A DNA stretch of 64,000 nt from Poseidonibacter antarcticus. Lineage in GTDB: Bacteria; Campylobacterota; Campylobacteria; Campylobacterales; Arcobacteraceae. Below, in pieces: positions 43,476 through 54,841 of the stretch; position 1 is the stretch's first letter, and every line of letters begins with the position of its first letter. Location: contig NZ_RCWF01000002.1 of the NCBI RefSeq assembly GCF_003667345.1, positions 1 through 64,000 on the forward strand, given 5' to 3'. Below the pieces are notes generated by a model. It searched no databases. It saw only the letters and a list, made by a program, of their open reading frames with translations, and was not told the origin of the DNA. The position numbers and the translations under genes were made by a program.

Positions 43476-46250
43476 TTGAAAGTTTTTAATGTCTTATTTT
43501 CCTTCAAGACAACACTAATTTTACTTGCTATATTAGCAATTGGAGCTGGAGTAGCCACATTTATTGAAAATGATTTTGGTACATCTACAGCTAGGGTTTT
43601 AGTTTATAACAATATTTGGTATGAAACTATACTAGTACTAACTACTGTTAATTTAGCAGCAATTATATATAAATTTAAAATGTGGAAAAATACTCCAAGA
43701 TTTTTATTTCATTCAGCTTTTGTAATTATACTTATCGGTGCTGGTGTTACACGATATGCAGGGTATGAAGGTATTATGCAAATTAAAGAAGGTACAACTG
43801 AAAATAGAATGACATCTTTAGACCCATATTTACAAATTACAATTAAAGATGGTGATAAAACATATTATAAAGAATACAAAAAAGAATTTACTACATTAAT
43901 GAAATCAATTAATGAGTTTAAACATACCATCTCATATGGAGATAAAAAAGTTGACGTAACGTATAAAAACTATATGTTAGCTAAAAAAGGTACTGCGAAA
44001 ATGGGTCTATTAACAGTTGATGTAACTGCTAATGGTGAAACAAAAGAGATTAAATTGCCAGGTCGTCGAAGTCAAAAAGGACTTAAAAGAGATTTACAAT
44101 TTGGAGATACAACAGTTTCTTTAGAATATGGTTCTAAAATACTTTTATTACCTTTTGCAATTAAACTAAATGACTTCCAACTTGATAGATATCCAGGAAG
44201 TATGGCTCCATCATCATATGCTTCTGAAGTTACAGTATTAGAAAAAGATAATACTGCTTATAATTATAGGATTTTTATGAATAGAACACTACATCAAGGT
44301 AACTTTTTATTTTTCCAAAGTTCATATTTTCCTGATGAAACAGGAACAGTATTATCAGTAAATAATGACCCTGGGAAATGGCCTACATATTTCGGATATT
44401 TTCTTTTAACATTAGGTCTTTTATTAAACTTCTTTGATAAAAAGTCAAGATTTGCGAAACTAACAAAATTTTTAGCATCTAAAAATATTGCATCTCTTAC
44501 TATTGCATGTTTATTAGCATTTGCAAGTACAAGTGCAAATGCAGCAGATACCAATACACAGTTTCAAGAAAAAGCTAAAAGTACTGTTGAATATTTAAAA
44601 ACATTTAAAGAAAACTCAGATGTTACAGCTAAGAAATTTGCAAGATTAGTAACACAAAGTTCTACAGGAAGAATGAAACCTATTTCTTCATTAAATAGAG
44701 AAATCATATTAAAAGTAAGTGGTAAAAAATCATTATTTGGAATGAATGCTGACCAAATTGTTCTTGGTATTTTATCTCGTCCTGAAGTATGGCGTGATTT
44801 AAAAATTATTAAAATCAAAACTCCAAAACTTAAAAAATATTTAGGAATTGATCCATCAAGAAAGCTTATTGCTTTTTCAGAAGTATTTAAAGATGGTAAT
44901 TATATTTTAGCAAAAGAAGCAGAAAAAGCCTCATTATCTAAAGTTGATGAAAGAGGTACGTACGAAAAAGATATTATTAAACTAGATGAAAAATTAAATA
45001 TCGTTTATTCAGTATTTAATGGAAGTTTATTTAATATTTTTCCTAAAGTAGTTCCAACTTCAGATACAAAAGAAAATAATAAATGGTACACACCAATGGA
45101 TGCGATGAATGGCTTTGAAGGTAAAAACAAACTTGCTGTTGAACAAATGACAAGAGGTTTTATAAATGCAGTAATTCAAAGTAACTGGACTGAAGCAGAT
45201 AAATATATTTCATTAATATCAACATATCAAGAAAAAGTTGGAGCAGAAGTTACTTTAAGTCAAACACAAATTGATAATGAAATTATGTTTAACGAAATAG
45301 ATATCTTCCCAAAAGTTATGATTGCTTATCTTATTTTAGGTATTTTTATATTAATAGCAGCATTTATCGTAGTATTTAATCCTACAATAAAACCTAAAAA
45401 AACAACATTCTTTTTCTTTGTAATCTTAGCTATTATTTTTGCTATACATACATTTGGAATGGGATTTAGATGGATTATTTCAGGTCATGCTCCATGGTCA
45501 GATACATATGAAACATTATTATATATTTCATGGTCAGCAGTTTTTGCAGGTGTTATGTTCTTTAGAAAACATTTATTAGCATTAAGTGCAGCTGTTATTG
45601 TTGCTGGTATATTTATGTTTACAGCTCATTTAACAGGAATTGATCCTCAAATTACAAACCTTGTTCCTGTATTAAAATCATACTGGTTAACTATTCACGT
45701 ATCAATTTTAACAGCGTCTTATGGATTCTTTGCACTTGGAGCTGTTTTAGGTTATATGACATTAATTATGTTTATATTTAGAAAAAATCGACCTCATGTT
45801 GATGATACGATCAAACATATAAATGCGATTAATGAATTAGCCTTAATTATTGGACTTGCAGCTATTACTATAGGAAACTTCCTTGGTGGTATTTGGGCAA
45901 ATGAATCTTGGGGTAGATACTGGGGATGGGATCCAAAAGAAACTTGGGCTTATGTATCAATTGTAATGTATGCAATAGTTGTTCACTTAAGATTTATTAA
46001 ATCTTTAGCAACACCATTTGTATTTGCAGTTGCTTCATTATTAACATTCTCTTCAATTTTAATGACATACTTTGGAGTTAACTTCTATTTAGCAGGAATG
46101 CACTCATATGCAACAGGTGATCCTGTTCCAATTCCTACATGGGTTTATTACCTTGTAACATTAGTATTTGTTACAATTGCATTAGCTTATAAAAATAGAG
46201 ATTTAAAACCACAAATATCACAAGAGGAAAATATGAGAAATAAGAAGTAA
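43476..46250 (+). CDS. ccsBA: fused cytochrome c synthetase CcsBA (ResB-ResC)
   Basis: A 924-residue inner-membrane protein that carries heme to the periplasm and attaches it to CxxCH of apocytochromes c (system II). The N-terminal ResB part has membrane helices (LFSFKTTLILLAILAIG, LVYNNIWYETILVL) and a large periplasmic domain; a middle helix resembles a signal sequence (IACLLAFASTSANA); the ResC part carries GHAPWSDTYETLLYISW and the WWD heme motif in WGRYWGWDPKETWAY. The single-chain form is usual in Campylobacterota. TTG start behind AAAAAGGA. Confidence 0.96.
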   Translation: MKVFNVLFSFKTTLILLAILAIGAGVATFIENDFGTSTARVLVYNNIWYETILVLTTVNLAAIIYKFKMWKNTPRFLFHSAFVIILIGAGVTRYAGYEGIMQIKEGTTENRMTSLDPYLQITIKDGDKTYYKEYKKEFTTLMKSINEFKHTISYGDKKVDVTYKNYMLAKKGTAKMGLLTVDVTANGETKEIKLPGRRSQKGLKRDLQFGDTTVSLEYGSKILLLPFAIKLNDFQLDRYPGSMAPSSYASEVTVLEKDNTAYNYRIFMNRTLHQGNFLFFQSSYFPDETGTVLSVNNDPGKWPTYFGYFLLTLGLLLNFFDKKSRFAKLTKFLASKNIASLTIACLLAFASTSANAADTNTQFQEKAKSTVEYLKTFKENSDVTAKKFARLVTQSSTGRMKPISSLNREIILKVSGKKSLFGMNADQIVLGILSRPEVWRDLKIIKIKTPKLKKYLGIDPSRKLIAFSEVFKDGNYILAKEAEKASLSKVDERGTYEKDIIKLDEKLNIVYSVFNGSLFNIFPKVVPTSDTKENNKWYTPMDAMNGFEGKNKLAVEQMTRGFINAVIQSNWTEADKYISLISTYQEKVGAEVTLSQTQIDNEIMFNEIDIFPKVMIAYLILGIFILIAAFIVVFNPTIKPKKTTFFFFVILAIIFAIHTFGMGFRWIISGHAPWSDTYETLLYISWSAVFAGVMFFRKHLLALSAAVIVAGIFMFTAHLTGIDPQITNLVPVLKSYWLTIHVSILTASYGFFALGAVLGYMTLIMFIFRKNRPHVDDTIKHINAINELALIIGLAAITIGNFLGGIWANESWGRYWGWDPKETWAYVSIVMYAIVVHLRFIKSLATPFVFAVASLLTFSSILMTYFGVNFYLAGMHSYATGDPVPIPTWVYYLVTLVFVTIALAYKNRDLKPQISQEENMRNKK

Positions 46251-46329
46251 TTCTTATTTCCACCTCTTAATACTTTACTTTATCCTTTAATCTTTTTTGA
46301 TATAATCAGAAAAAATTAAAGGACACTTT

Positions 46330-47619
46330 TTGAGCCAAATAATAAATATATTTAAAGAAATCACTTCAATTCCTAGATGTTCAGGAACTCACACACCATT
46401 TATAAACTATATGAAAGAAATATCTTCAAAAGCTGGATTTATCTGTCTAACAGATTCACATAATAATATTTTAGTAAAAAAGCAAAACTCAAAAGCAAAA
46501 CTAGCTTTTCAATCACACTATGATATTGTTTGTTTAAGTGATAATTGTGTTCCAGTTATTGTAGAAAATGGCGATATTATATCTGCACAAAACTCAACAC
46601 TTGGGAGTGATAATGGAATTGGTTGTTCTTATATGATACAACTAATCTTAGATGGAGTTGATGGAGAATTCCTTTTTACATCTGATGAAGAAATAGGACT
46701 AATTGGTACAAATAATTTAGACATAGAAATCAAAGCTCCTTATATGTTAAATCTTGATAGTGAAGAAGAAGCAGGAATTTGTATTGGTTGTGCAGGTGGC
46801 GTTGATATTTTTGCTACAAATTCAAATAAAAAAATTATTGTAAATGATGAAAATCTTGATTTATATGAAATAAGTATTTCAAAACTCCAAGGTGGACACT
46901 CAGGAGTTGATATTGATAAAAATATACCAAATGCAATAAAACTAATAGCAAAAACAATAAAAGAAGCAAATGCAAAACTATTAGATATAAATGGGGGGGA
47001 GAGAATAAACTCTATTCCAGTAAAAGTAAAAGCAATAGTTGCATCAAAAACTACACCAATTGCATCTCATGAAAATATGACAATAGAAAAAATAGATACA
47101 AAAAGTGAACACTTAAATATATTTGATGATAAAATTATTGACTTTTTATATAACTTTGAAAATGGCGTTAGATCTTTAAATGTGGAGTTAGGAGTTGTTC
47201 AAAATTCTATAAATCTAGCAATTATCTCAACAAATCAAGATAATATAAAAATCGAATTATCAGCAAGATCAATGGCGAATGATGAATTAGCAAATTTAAA
47301 AGATGAAACAATAAAAATGCTAGAAGCACATAACTTTACAGTTACAACAGATGGAAAATATCCAGCATGGAAGCCAGATGTAAATGAGTTTACAAATAAA
47401 GTATTAGAAATATACAAAGAAGTAAATCCAAAAGCATCACTTGAAGCAATTCATGCAGGATTAGAGTGTGCAATTTTTAAAGATAAATATCCACATATAA
47501 AAGTAGCTTCAATTGGACCAACAATTGATTTTCCACATTCAAAGAAAGAACAAGTTTCAATAAAATCTGTTGAGCATGTTTTTGAAGTTGTTCAAAAGAT
47601 AGTTAAAGAGATTTGCTAA
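46330..47619 (+). CDS. M20 dipeptidase (PepD-like)
   Basis: A 429-residue cytoplasmic beta-Ala-His/aminoacyl-histidine dipeptidase type. Metal and catalytic residues: QSHYDIV, LGSDNGIG, TSDEEIGLIG, LDSEE, the lid with LQGGHSG, HAGLECAIF and DFPHSKKEQVS. It is shorter than the E. coli enzyme (485). TTG start with GGACAC upstream. Not related closely to the M20 protein at 27648, which lacks the PepD lid motifs. Confidence 0.88.
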   Translation: MSQIINIFKEITSIPRCSGTHTPFINYMKEISSKAGFICLTDSHNNILVKKQNSKAKLAFQSHYDIVCLSDNCVPVIVENGDIISAQNSTLGSDNGIGCSYMIQLILDGVDGEFLFTSDEEIGLIGTNNLDIEIKAPYMLNLDSEEEAGICIGCAGGVDIFATNSNKKIIVNDENLDLYEISISKLQGGHSGVDIDKNIPNAIKLIAKTIKEANAKLLDINGGERINSIPVKVKAIVASKTTPIASHENMTIEKIDTKSEHLNIFDDKIIDFLYNFENGVRSLNVELGVVQNSINLAIISTNQDNIKIELSARSMANDELANLKDETIKMLEAHNFTVTTDGKYPAWKPDVNEFTNKVLEIYKEVNPKASLEAIHAGLECAIFKDKYPHIKVASIGPTIDFPHSKKEQVSIKSVEHVFEVVQKIVKEIC

Positions 47620-47636
47620 TATTTTAGCATCTCTTT
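47605..47636. terminator. hairpin at the pepD end
   Basis: AAAGAGAT (47605-47612) pairs with ATCTCTTT (47629-47636), with inner GCTAA/TTAGC pairs and a small bulge. It contains the pepD stop and touches the end of the DUF1853 gene. Confidence 0.6.
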
Positions 47637-48472
47637 TACCACCAAGTTACAAAAAATCTTTCAATAACCGTTTCGCCATTTATTATTTCTTTTGACCAAA
47701 TAAGTGGTGAAGCTTTTATATTTGCAAAAAATTCTATTTCTTTTTTTGCTTCATCATAACTTTTCCAGTTTTCATTTGATTTAGGGTCACTTAACCAATC
47801 AAATCTATGAGGAACAAATAAAGACATTTGTTTAAATGAATCATCTTCCATAAACTGCTTAAAACTTAAATAATATCCACTTATACAAGAGTTATTTACA
47901 AGGGTAAGTTTTTCATCTCTTAAATGCCTAGGAAGAAAGATATTACCTTTAAAAAGAATCTTTTGCTCAATATTATCTAAATCAATATCATCTAAATACA
48001 GTTTTGTTTCTTCTTTAAAAAGCAAAGGGAATTGTTTATTTTTAAGTTTTTGTAACTTTAATAACAATGTATCACTTCTATTTGGACCTATATATCTATC
48101 AATCTCATTTTCAAAGCTATCATCATAAACATAAAACTTATACTGCATCTCAATATGAATATATTTTTCTTTTTTTTTATCAAAAAGAATAAAATCTATT
48201 TCGCCAAATGTGTGTTTATTATGAATAATTTGTTTATTTTTTATTATTCTTTCATATCTAGAAGATTGTTGAATAATCTCATCAAAAAAGAACTCTACCC
48301 TCTTCCCTAATGGAAGTTGTTGAAGTATTTGAATATTATTAATATTAAAACTATCAATATTTATATTTTCTATTTCAAATATTTCTAAATCATAAAATGT
48401 GTCTTCAAATAAAGATGGAGTTTGGCAAAAGCCTTTGAATTGGTTGTGCATTGGAGTATCTATTTTAAACAC
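47636..48472 (-). CDS. DUF1853-family PD-(D/E)XK nuclease-like protein
   Basis: A 278-residue protein of the DUF1853 family. LPLGKRVEFFFDEII, then TFGEIDFILFD and HIEMQYKFYVYD give a D-(x)n-ExK-like nuclease core, followed by YIGPNRSDTLLLKLQKLKNKQ. The family has no proven role. The acidic residues appear in place, with Gln before Lys in the second motif. Cytoplasmic. It has its own promoter region and no obvious partner. Confidence 0.8.
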   Translation of the reverse strand: MFKIDTPMHNQFKGFCQTPSLFEDTFYDLEIFEIENINIDSFNINNIQILQQLPLGKRVEFFFDEIIQQSSRYERIIKNKQIIHNKHTFGEIDFILFDKKKEKYIHIEMQYKFYVYDDSFENEIDRYIGPNRSDTLLLKLQKLKNKQFPLLFKEETKLYLDDIDLDNIEQKILFKGNIFLPRHLRDEKLTLVNNSCISGYYLSFKQFMEDDSFKQMSLFVPHRFDWLSDPKSNENWKSYDEAKKEIEFFANIKASPLIWSKEIINGETVIERFFVTWW

Positions 48473-48589
48473 CTTTTATATTTCAATTTTAAGAATAGTA
48501 TAACATAAAATATTATATAAAAACTATACAAAAAACTCTAAATTAATTAACTATGATGTAGAATATGAAAAAATTTAAATAGGTCGAAA

Positions 48590-49447
48590 ATGAAAAACAA
48601 AGTTATTTCTTATCAAGGTATACAAGGTGCTTATTCTCATCTTGCTTATAAACATGTGTTTCCAAGCTCTCTTGCAATTGCTTGTGAAACTTTTCAAGAT
48701 GCAATGGAATTAGTTGAAAATGGTAAAGCCGATTTTGCAATGATACCTATTGAAAACTCATCTGCTGGTAGAGTTGAAGAGATATATAGATTGATTCCTA
48801 AAATGAAGTTACATATTCTAGATGAACATTTTGAACCTGTAAATCATTGTCTTCTTGCTTTAAAAGGAAGTACAATAAAAGATATAAAAAATGTATCATC
48901 TCATCCTCAAGCACTTGCTCAATGTAGTAAAAAACTAAATAATTACCATTTTCATACAATCGCAAAATTTGATACAGCAGGAGCTGCGCAAGAATTAGTA
49001 GAACAAAATGATAAAACACACGCAGCAGTAGCCTCTGCTTTAGCTGCAGAACTTTATGATTTAGAAATATTAGATGATGATTTTGGAGATTTTAAAGGTA
49101 ATACTACTAGATTTTTGATTCTCTCAAAAGAAACAAGTATTCCAAAAAAAGATAAAAATACTTCATATATCACATCATTAGTTTTTAACGTAAGAAATAT
49201 ACCATCAGCATTATACAAAGCCTTAGGTGGATTTGCTACAAATGGAATAAACTTAATTAAATTAGAAAGTTATTCAATGGCAGGAAGTATGAAAGCAAGT
49301 CAATTTCATGTAGATATAGATGCACATATAGAAGAAAAAAATCTACAACTAGCACTAGAAGAATTACACTTTTTTGCCAATGAAGTTAAAGTTTTAGGTG
49401 TTTATAAAAGAAATAGTTATCGTGATGTTATGAAAGATTTATCTTAA
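48590..49447 (+). CDS. pheA: prephenate dehydratase
   Basis: A 285-residue enzyme converting prephenate to phenylpyruvate. The dehydratase domain (about 5-185) has YQGIQGAYSHLA, MIPIENSSAGRV, VSSHPQALAQC and the active-site NTTRFLIL. The ACT domain (about 198-275, ALYKALGGFATNGINL, LESYSM) is the phenylalanine-sensing part. There is no chorismate mutase domain, unlike E. coli PheA; the mutase must be elsewhere. Confidence 0.95.
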   Translation: MKNKVISYQGIQGAYSHLAYKHVFPSSLAIACETFQDAMELVENGKADFAMIPIENSSAGRVEEIYRLIPKMKLHILDEHFEPVNHCLLALKGSTIKDIKNVSSHPQALAQCSKKLNNYHFHTIAKFDTAGAAQELVEQNDKTHAAVASALAAELYDLEILDDDFGDFKGNTTRFLILSKETSIPKKDKNTSYITSLVFNVRNIPSALYKALGGFATNGINLIKLESYSMAGSMKASQFHVDIDAHIEEKNLQLALEELHFFANEVKVLGVYKRNSYRDVMKDLS

Positions 49448-49451
49448 TCTA

Positions 49452-49483
49452 ATAAGAATATTGAAAGTATTCAATATTCTTAT
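49452..49483. terminator. pheA terminator, perfect hairpin
   Basis: ATAAGAATATTGAA and TTCAATATTCTTAT form a 14-bp stem with a 4-base loop, followed by ATTTTATTT. It is five bases after pheA and just before the end of the convergent nuclease gene. Confidence 0.8.
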
Positions 49484-49486
49484 ATT

Positions 49487-50128
49487 TTATTTAAAATCAA
49501 ATATTTCATATTGTAAAATTTGATTTTCTTCTAAATATTTTTTTGCACTATCATCTATTACATAATTTGAAGTGATAAATTTTAATTTAATTCGTTTATC
49601 TAACAAATTATTATCATTTACATATACAGTACAATTACCTATAAATTCTTTTAAATGTGTATGTTTTATTTTGTACTTACTATTTTCTTTCCAATTTTTA
49701 CATTGTATTAAGATTAACTCTTCATCTTTTGTACATACAATGTCAATTCCCTTATCCTTTTTACCTCTTTTTATTCCATTTAAAATAGTTTTATATCCAT
49801 CTAATTTAAAGTGGTTTGCTACAAATTCTTCAAATTTCTTGCCTTTTTCTTTTTGTTCCTTCATTCTCAATGAATAAGCTTTCTTTTGTTCAAGAGTGTA
49901 TTCTTTTTTTACTTTACCTGATGGCTTTTTTTTTATTTCTTCACTTTTTTTTACATTTTCTTTTTCTTTAGATTTCTTTATTTCAGCAGTAAAATTAAAA
50001 TTTTCTTTCTTTAGATTTATTTCTCTATCTTTTAACTCAAGTTCTTTCTCTTTTAAAGCTAATTCTTTCTCTTTTAGTTCAATCTCTTTATTTTTATTAC
50101 TAAATATATTTTTAATTGTTGAAAACAT
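49487..50128 (-). CDS. solo Mrr-like restriction nuclease with coiled coil
   Basis: A 213-residue protein. Residues 13-75 are a Lys/Glu-rich coiled coil with a repeated KEKEL motif. The C-terminal half (about 92-205) is an Mrr-type endonuclease domain: KGKKFEEFVANHF, GIDIVC and ILIQCKNW supply the D-QxK active site. No methylase or specificity gene is adjacent, so it may act alone on modified or foreign DNA. No membrane segment. Confidence 0.82.
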   Translation of the reverse strand: MFSTIKNIFSNKNKEIELKEKELALKEKELELKDREINLKKENFNFTAEIKKSKEKENVKKSEEIKKKPSGKVKKEYTLEQKKAYSLRMKEQKEKGKKFEEFVANHFKLDGYKTILNGIKRGKKDKGIDIVCTKDEELILIQCKNWKENSKYKIKHTHLKEFIGNCTVYVNDNNLLDKRIKLKFITSNYVIDDSAKKYLEENQILQYEIFDFK

Positions 50129-50309
50129 TTTAATCCTTTTCCCATATCTTTACATAATTTATAATATCATTTTTACTTTTACAAGAACTATAGTTCAGAG
50201 AAATAAATTAAATGTTTTATGTAATAATAAGCTTATTATTACAATATATGTAGATAAAATGTTAGCATATTTAAGAAGAAATATTTATTGATGAATTAGA
50301 CTTAGTTTT

Positions 50310-50342
50310 AGTTAAGAACCCTACTCTCTAGAGTTCTTAACT
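50310..50342. terminator. hairpin at the end of the small membrane-protein gene
   Basis: AGTTAAGAAC and GTTCTTAACT form a perfect 10-bp stem with a 13-base loop around the stop codon at 50321. There is no T-run on the minus side. The 50129-50309 gap otherwise shows no gene. Confidence 0.45.
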
Positions 50343-50668
50343 TTATTAATCTCATTTGTATATTTATACACCATAAAATCAAACATTTTAGTATTTTGAT
50401 TTTTTTGAAAGAAAAAAAACATTTCTATTAATCTAACTGACATTCTAAAAAATCCTGTAAAAGGTACCATATATGTAAGCATTGTAGAATATGTTCTATA
50501 TGGATAATAGTTATCTAGCTTTTCTTTTAGTTCTTTTAAAACTAGGCTTTCTTCTTGTAGTGTGCTTCTATCTTGTGTTGATATAACTTTTATTGCTAAA
50601 AGAAAGTTTATTACAAACATTAGGGCATTTAAATTCCATCCAATTATACATATATCTAAGTAAGTCAT
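50321..50668 (-). CDS. small two-helix membrane protein, unknown function
   Basis: A 115-residue protein with a first hydrophobic segment at about 5-27 (WNLNALMFVINFLLAI) and a second at about 60-88 (TMLTYMVPFTGFF, IEMFFFF), joined by a charged loop that begins STQDRS. The C-terminus is polar. I do not recognise the family. A GGAGAATAA site precedes the ATG. It is divergent from the DUF2461 gene. Confidence 0.7.
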   Translation of the reverse strand: MTYLDICIIGWNLNALMFVINFLLAIKVISTQDRSTLQEESLVLKELKEKLDNYYPYRTYSTMLTYMVPFTGFFRMSVRLIEMFFFFQKNQNTKMFDFMVYKYTNEINKVKNSRE

Positions 50669-50748
50669 TTATTCTCCATTTTTTAATTGATGAAATTATA
50701 TCAAATTGTTTTTGATATAATTTGAAAAATATAACAAAATGGAAAATT

Positions 50749-51441
50749 ATGAACTTTAATGGATTTAAAAAAGAAGGTATTAACTTCTTAAAAGAGCTTG
50801 AAATGAACAATACAAAAGTTTGGTTTGAAAATAATCGACATATTTGGGAAGAGCATATTTTAAGACCAAATGTTGCTTTTGTAGAAGAAATGGGTGAAAC
50901 ACTAGAAATGCTAGTCCCGACTATAAAAGCCAAACCTAAGGTATCGGGTTCATTATTTAAAATATATAGAGATACGAGATTTTCAAAAGATAAAACACCA
51001 ATGAAAGATAAAATTGGAATTTTATTTTGGCAAGGTCAAGCACATAGAATGCAAAGTTCTAGCTATTATCTTTTTTATGATGTAAATCAATACTTTATTG
51101 CAACAGGAATTAGAACATTTAAACCACCATTATTAAAAGCTTATAGAAAATATATCCAAAATAAAACAAATGCAAGAAACTTACATAATATTCTAGAAGA
51201 TATAAAGAAAAAAGGTTATCAACTTCCAGAACCTAAATACAAAAGATTGCCTCAAGGTTTTGATAAAGATAATGAATATGCTTATCTTTCAAAATATAAT
51301 GCAATTTTTGGTTTTCAGACATATAAGTTAGACGAGACTTTTTATAGTGAAAAAATCATTGATAAAGCTTTTAATGTATTTCAAGATATGGATAGTTTGA
51401 GAGAATGGTTATATGAGCTTACTTTAACAGTTGAAGATTAG
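50749..51441 (+). CDS. DUF2461-family protein
   Basis: A 230-residue protein of the DUF2461 (TIGR02453-like) family: FLKELEMNNTKVWFENNR, the SLFKIYRDTRFSKDKTPMK block, and KRLPQGFDKDNE, YLSKYN. The family is common and its role is unknown to me. I start it at ATG 50749, whose residues (MNFNGFKKEG) match the family's N-terminus, with GGA upstream; an in-frame TTG at 50722 would add an unlikely extension. Confidence 0.88.
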   Translation: MNFNGFKKEGINFLKELEMNNTKVWFENNRHIWEEHILRPNVAFVEEMGETLEMLVPTIKAKPKVSGSLFKIYRDTRFSKDKTPMKDKIGILFWQGQAHRMQSSSYYLFYDVNQYFIATGIRTFKPPLLKAYRKYIQNKTNARNLHNILEDIKKKGYQLPEPKYKRLPQGFDKDNEYAYLSKYNAIFGFQTYKLDETFYSEKIIDKAFNVFQDMDSLREWLYELTLTVED

Positions 51442-51477
51442 GAACAAATTAGTATAATAAATTTTTAAAGGAAAGCT

Positions 51478-52179
51478 ATGAAATTAATTGAAGAAAATAT
51501 TACACAAACTTTAGAAGAGATTTATTTAATTGAAACATTAAACTTAGATAATAAAACAATTTTAGAACTAGGATGTGGAAGTGCATCAATGACAAAACAA
51601 TTAGCTATGAATGGTTCAAATAGAAAAATAATCGCTTGTGAAGTTGATGAAGAACAACATAAAAAGAACTTAAACCTAGATATTGAAAATATTGAATTTA
51701 AATTAAATGGTGCTCAAAATATTGAACTAGAAGATAAGAGTGTTGATATGATTTTTATGTTTAAATCATTTCATCATATTCCATACGATTTAATGAAAAA
51801 AGCATTAAGTGAAATAAAAAGAGTTTTGAAACCAAATGGTTTAGCTTATATTTCTGAACCACTTTTTAAAGGTGGACAAAATGAATTAATTGCAATGTTT
51901 CATAATGAACAACAAGTTAGAATTGATGCATTTGAACATATTAAAGAAGCAGTTGAAGAAGAGCAATTTAAACTTTTTAGAGAAATATTTTTTCAAACAG
52001 AACTCATATATGAAGACTTTGAAGATTTTAAAACTCGTCAAATGAATTTATCATACAATGACAATAATATTACAAAAGAATTAGAAGAAGAGATCAAAAA
52101 CAAATTCAATAGTTTTAATGATGGAAAAAAAACTTCATTTATGAAACCTTTTAGAGTTGATATTCTACAAAATATATAA
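51478..52179 (+). CDS. class I SAM-dependent methyltransferase
   Basis: A 233-residue methyltransferase. Motif I is ILELGCGSASMTKQLA (about 24-39), followed by acidic VDEEQ, the IELEDKSVDMIFMFKSFHHI block and a VLKPNGLAYISEP motif. The substrate is not evident; the C-terminal half is acidic and Phe-rich. An AAAGGAAAG site precedes the ATG. It lies between the DUF2461 gene and ligA. Confidence 0.85.
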   Translation: MKLIEENITQTLEEIYLIETLNLDNKTILELGCGSASMTKQLAMNGSNRKIIACEVDEEQHKKNLNLDIENIEFKLNGAQNIELEDKSVDMIFMFKSFHHIPYDLMKKALSEIKRVLKPNGLAYISEPLFKGGQNELIAMFHNEQQVRIDAFEHIKEAVEEEQFKLFREIFFQTELIYEDFEDFKTRQMNLSYNDNNITKELEEEIKNKFNSFNDGKKTSFMKPFRVDILQNI

Positions 52180-52192
52180 AAATACATATTAA

Positions 52193-54154
<1,962 letters not shown>

Positions 54155-54281
54155 ATATGTTACTTTTTTATATAGTTCTATAAACAATAGCAAAAATTTA
54201 TAAAATTGCTATGTTTTTGATACGCTTTTGTTTTATAATAGGTCAAATTTTAAATATATATAGAAATAAGGCAATTAAAAA

Positions 54282-54761
54282 ATGAGTGAAGATATAAAAA
54301 GAGAAAAATCGTTAACTATGACAATGTTAATGACACCTGATAAAGCAAACTTTTCTGGTAAAAATGTGCATGGTGGTGAAATATTAAAAATGCTTGACCA
54401 TGTTGCATATGCTTGTGCAGCAAGATATACAGGATTATACGCAGTTACATTATCAGTTGATATGGTATTATTTGAAAATCCTATTAAAATTGGTTCATTA
54501 GTTACATTTCATGCATCTGTAAACTATACAGGTAGAACTTCAATGGAAATTGGTATTAAAGTAATTTCAGAAGATATTAAAGATCATACTATCAAAAATA
54601 CAAATGTATGTTATTTTACAATGATTGCTGTTGATGAAGAAGGTAAACCAACACCTGTTCCTAAATTAGCTCTTGTAACAGAAGATGATAAAAGAAGATA
54701 TGAAGATGCAATTAGAAGAAGAGAATCTAGAATGATTGCAAGAAACCAAAAAAATAGTTAA
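54282..54761 (+). CDS. acyl-CoA thioesterase (hotdog fold)
   Basis: A 159-residue YciA/BACH-type thioesterase. The family pattern: MTPDKANFSGKNVHGGEILKMLD (truncated to its key parts here: NVHGGEILKMLD with catalytic Asp), AYACAARYTG, and FENPIKIGSLV. It hydrolyses acyl-CoA, probably of medium or long chain. It has its own promoter region (TATAAT at about 54234) and a strong terminator. Confidence 0.88.
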   Translation: MSEDIKREKSLTMTMLMTPDKANFSGKNVHGGEILKMLDHVAYACAARYTGLYAVTLSVDMVLFENPIKIGSLVTFHASVNYTGRTSMEIGIKVISEDIKDHTIKNTNVCYFTMIAVDEEGKPTPVPKLALVTEDDKRRYEDAIRRRESRMIARNQKNS

Positions 54762-54782
54762 TTTTTTCTAATTATTTCATTA

Positions 54783-54820
54783 AAAAAAAGGGGGATGAAT
54801 TAAATCATCCCCCTTTTTTT
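54783..54820. terminator. very strong bidirectional terminator
   Basis: A perfect 16-bp stem with five G-C pairs (54783-54798 with 54805-54820), 6-base loop, flanked by A-runs and T-runs on both sides. It separates the thioesterase gene from the convergent ABC-F gene. Confidence 0.92.
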
Positions 54821-54841
54821 ATATCTAAGATAAATAATATA

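Noticed and set aside
46330-47619. M20 dipeptidase as part of the ATP-grasp operon system
   Set aside because: It lies 12 kb from the operon with its own promoter and belongs to the PepD type, so it is listed as an ordinary dipeptidase.
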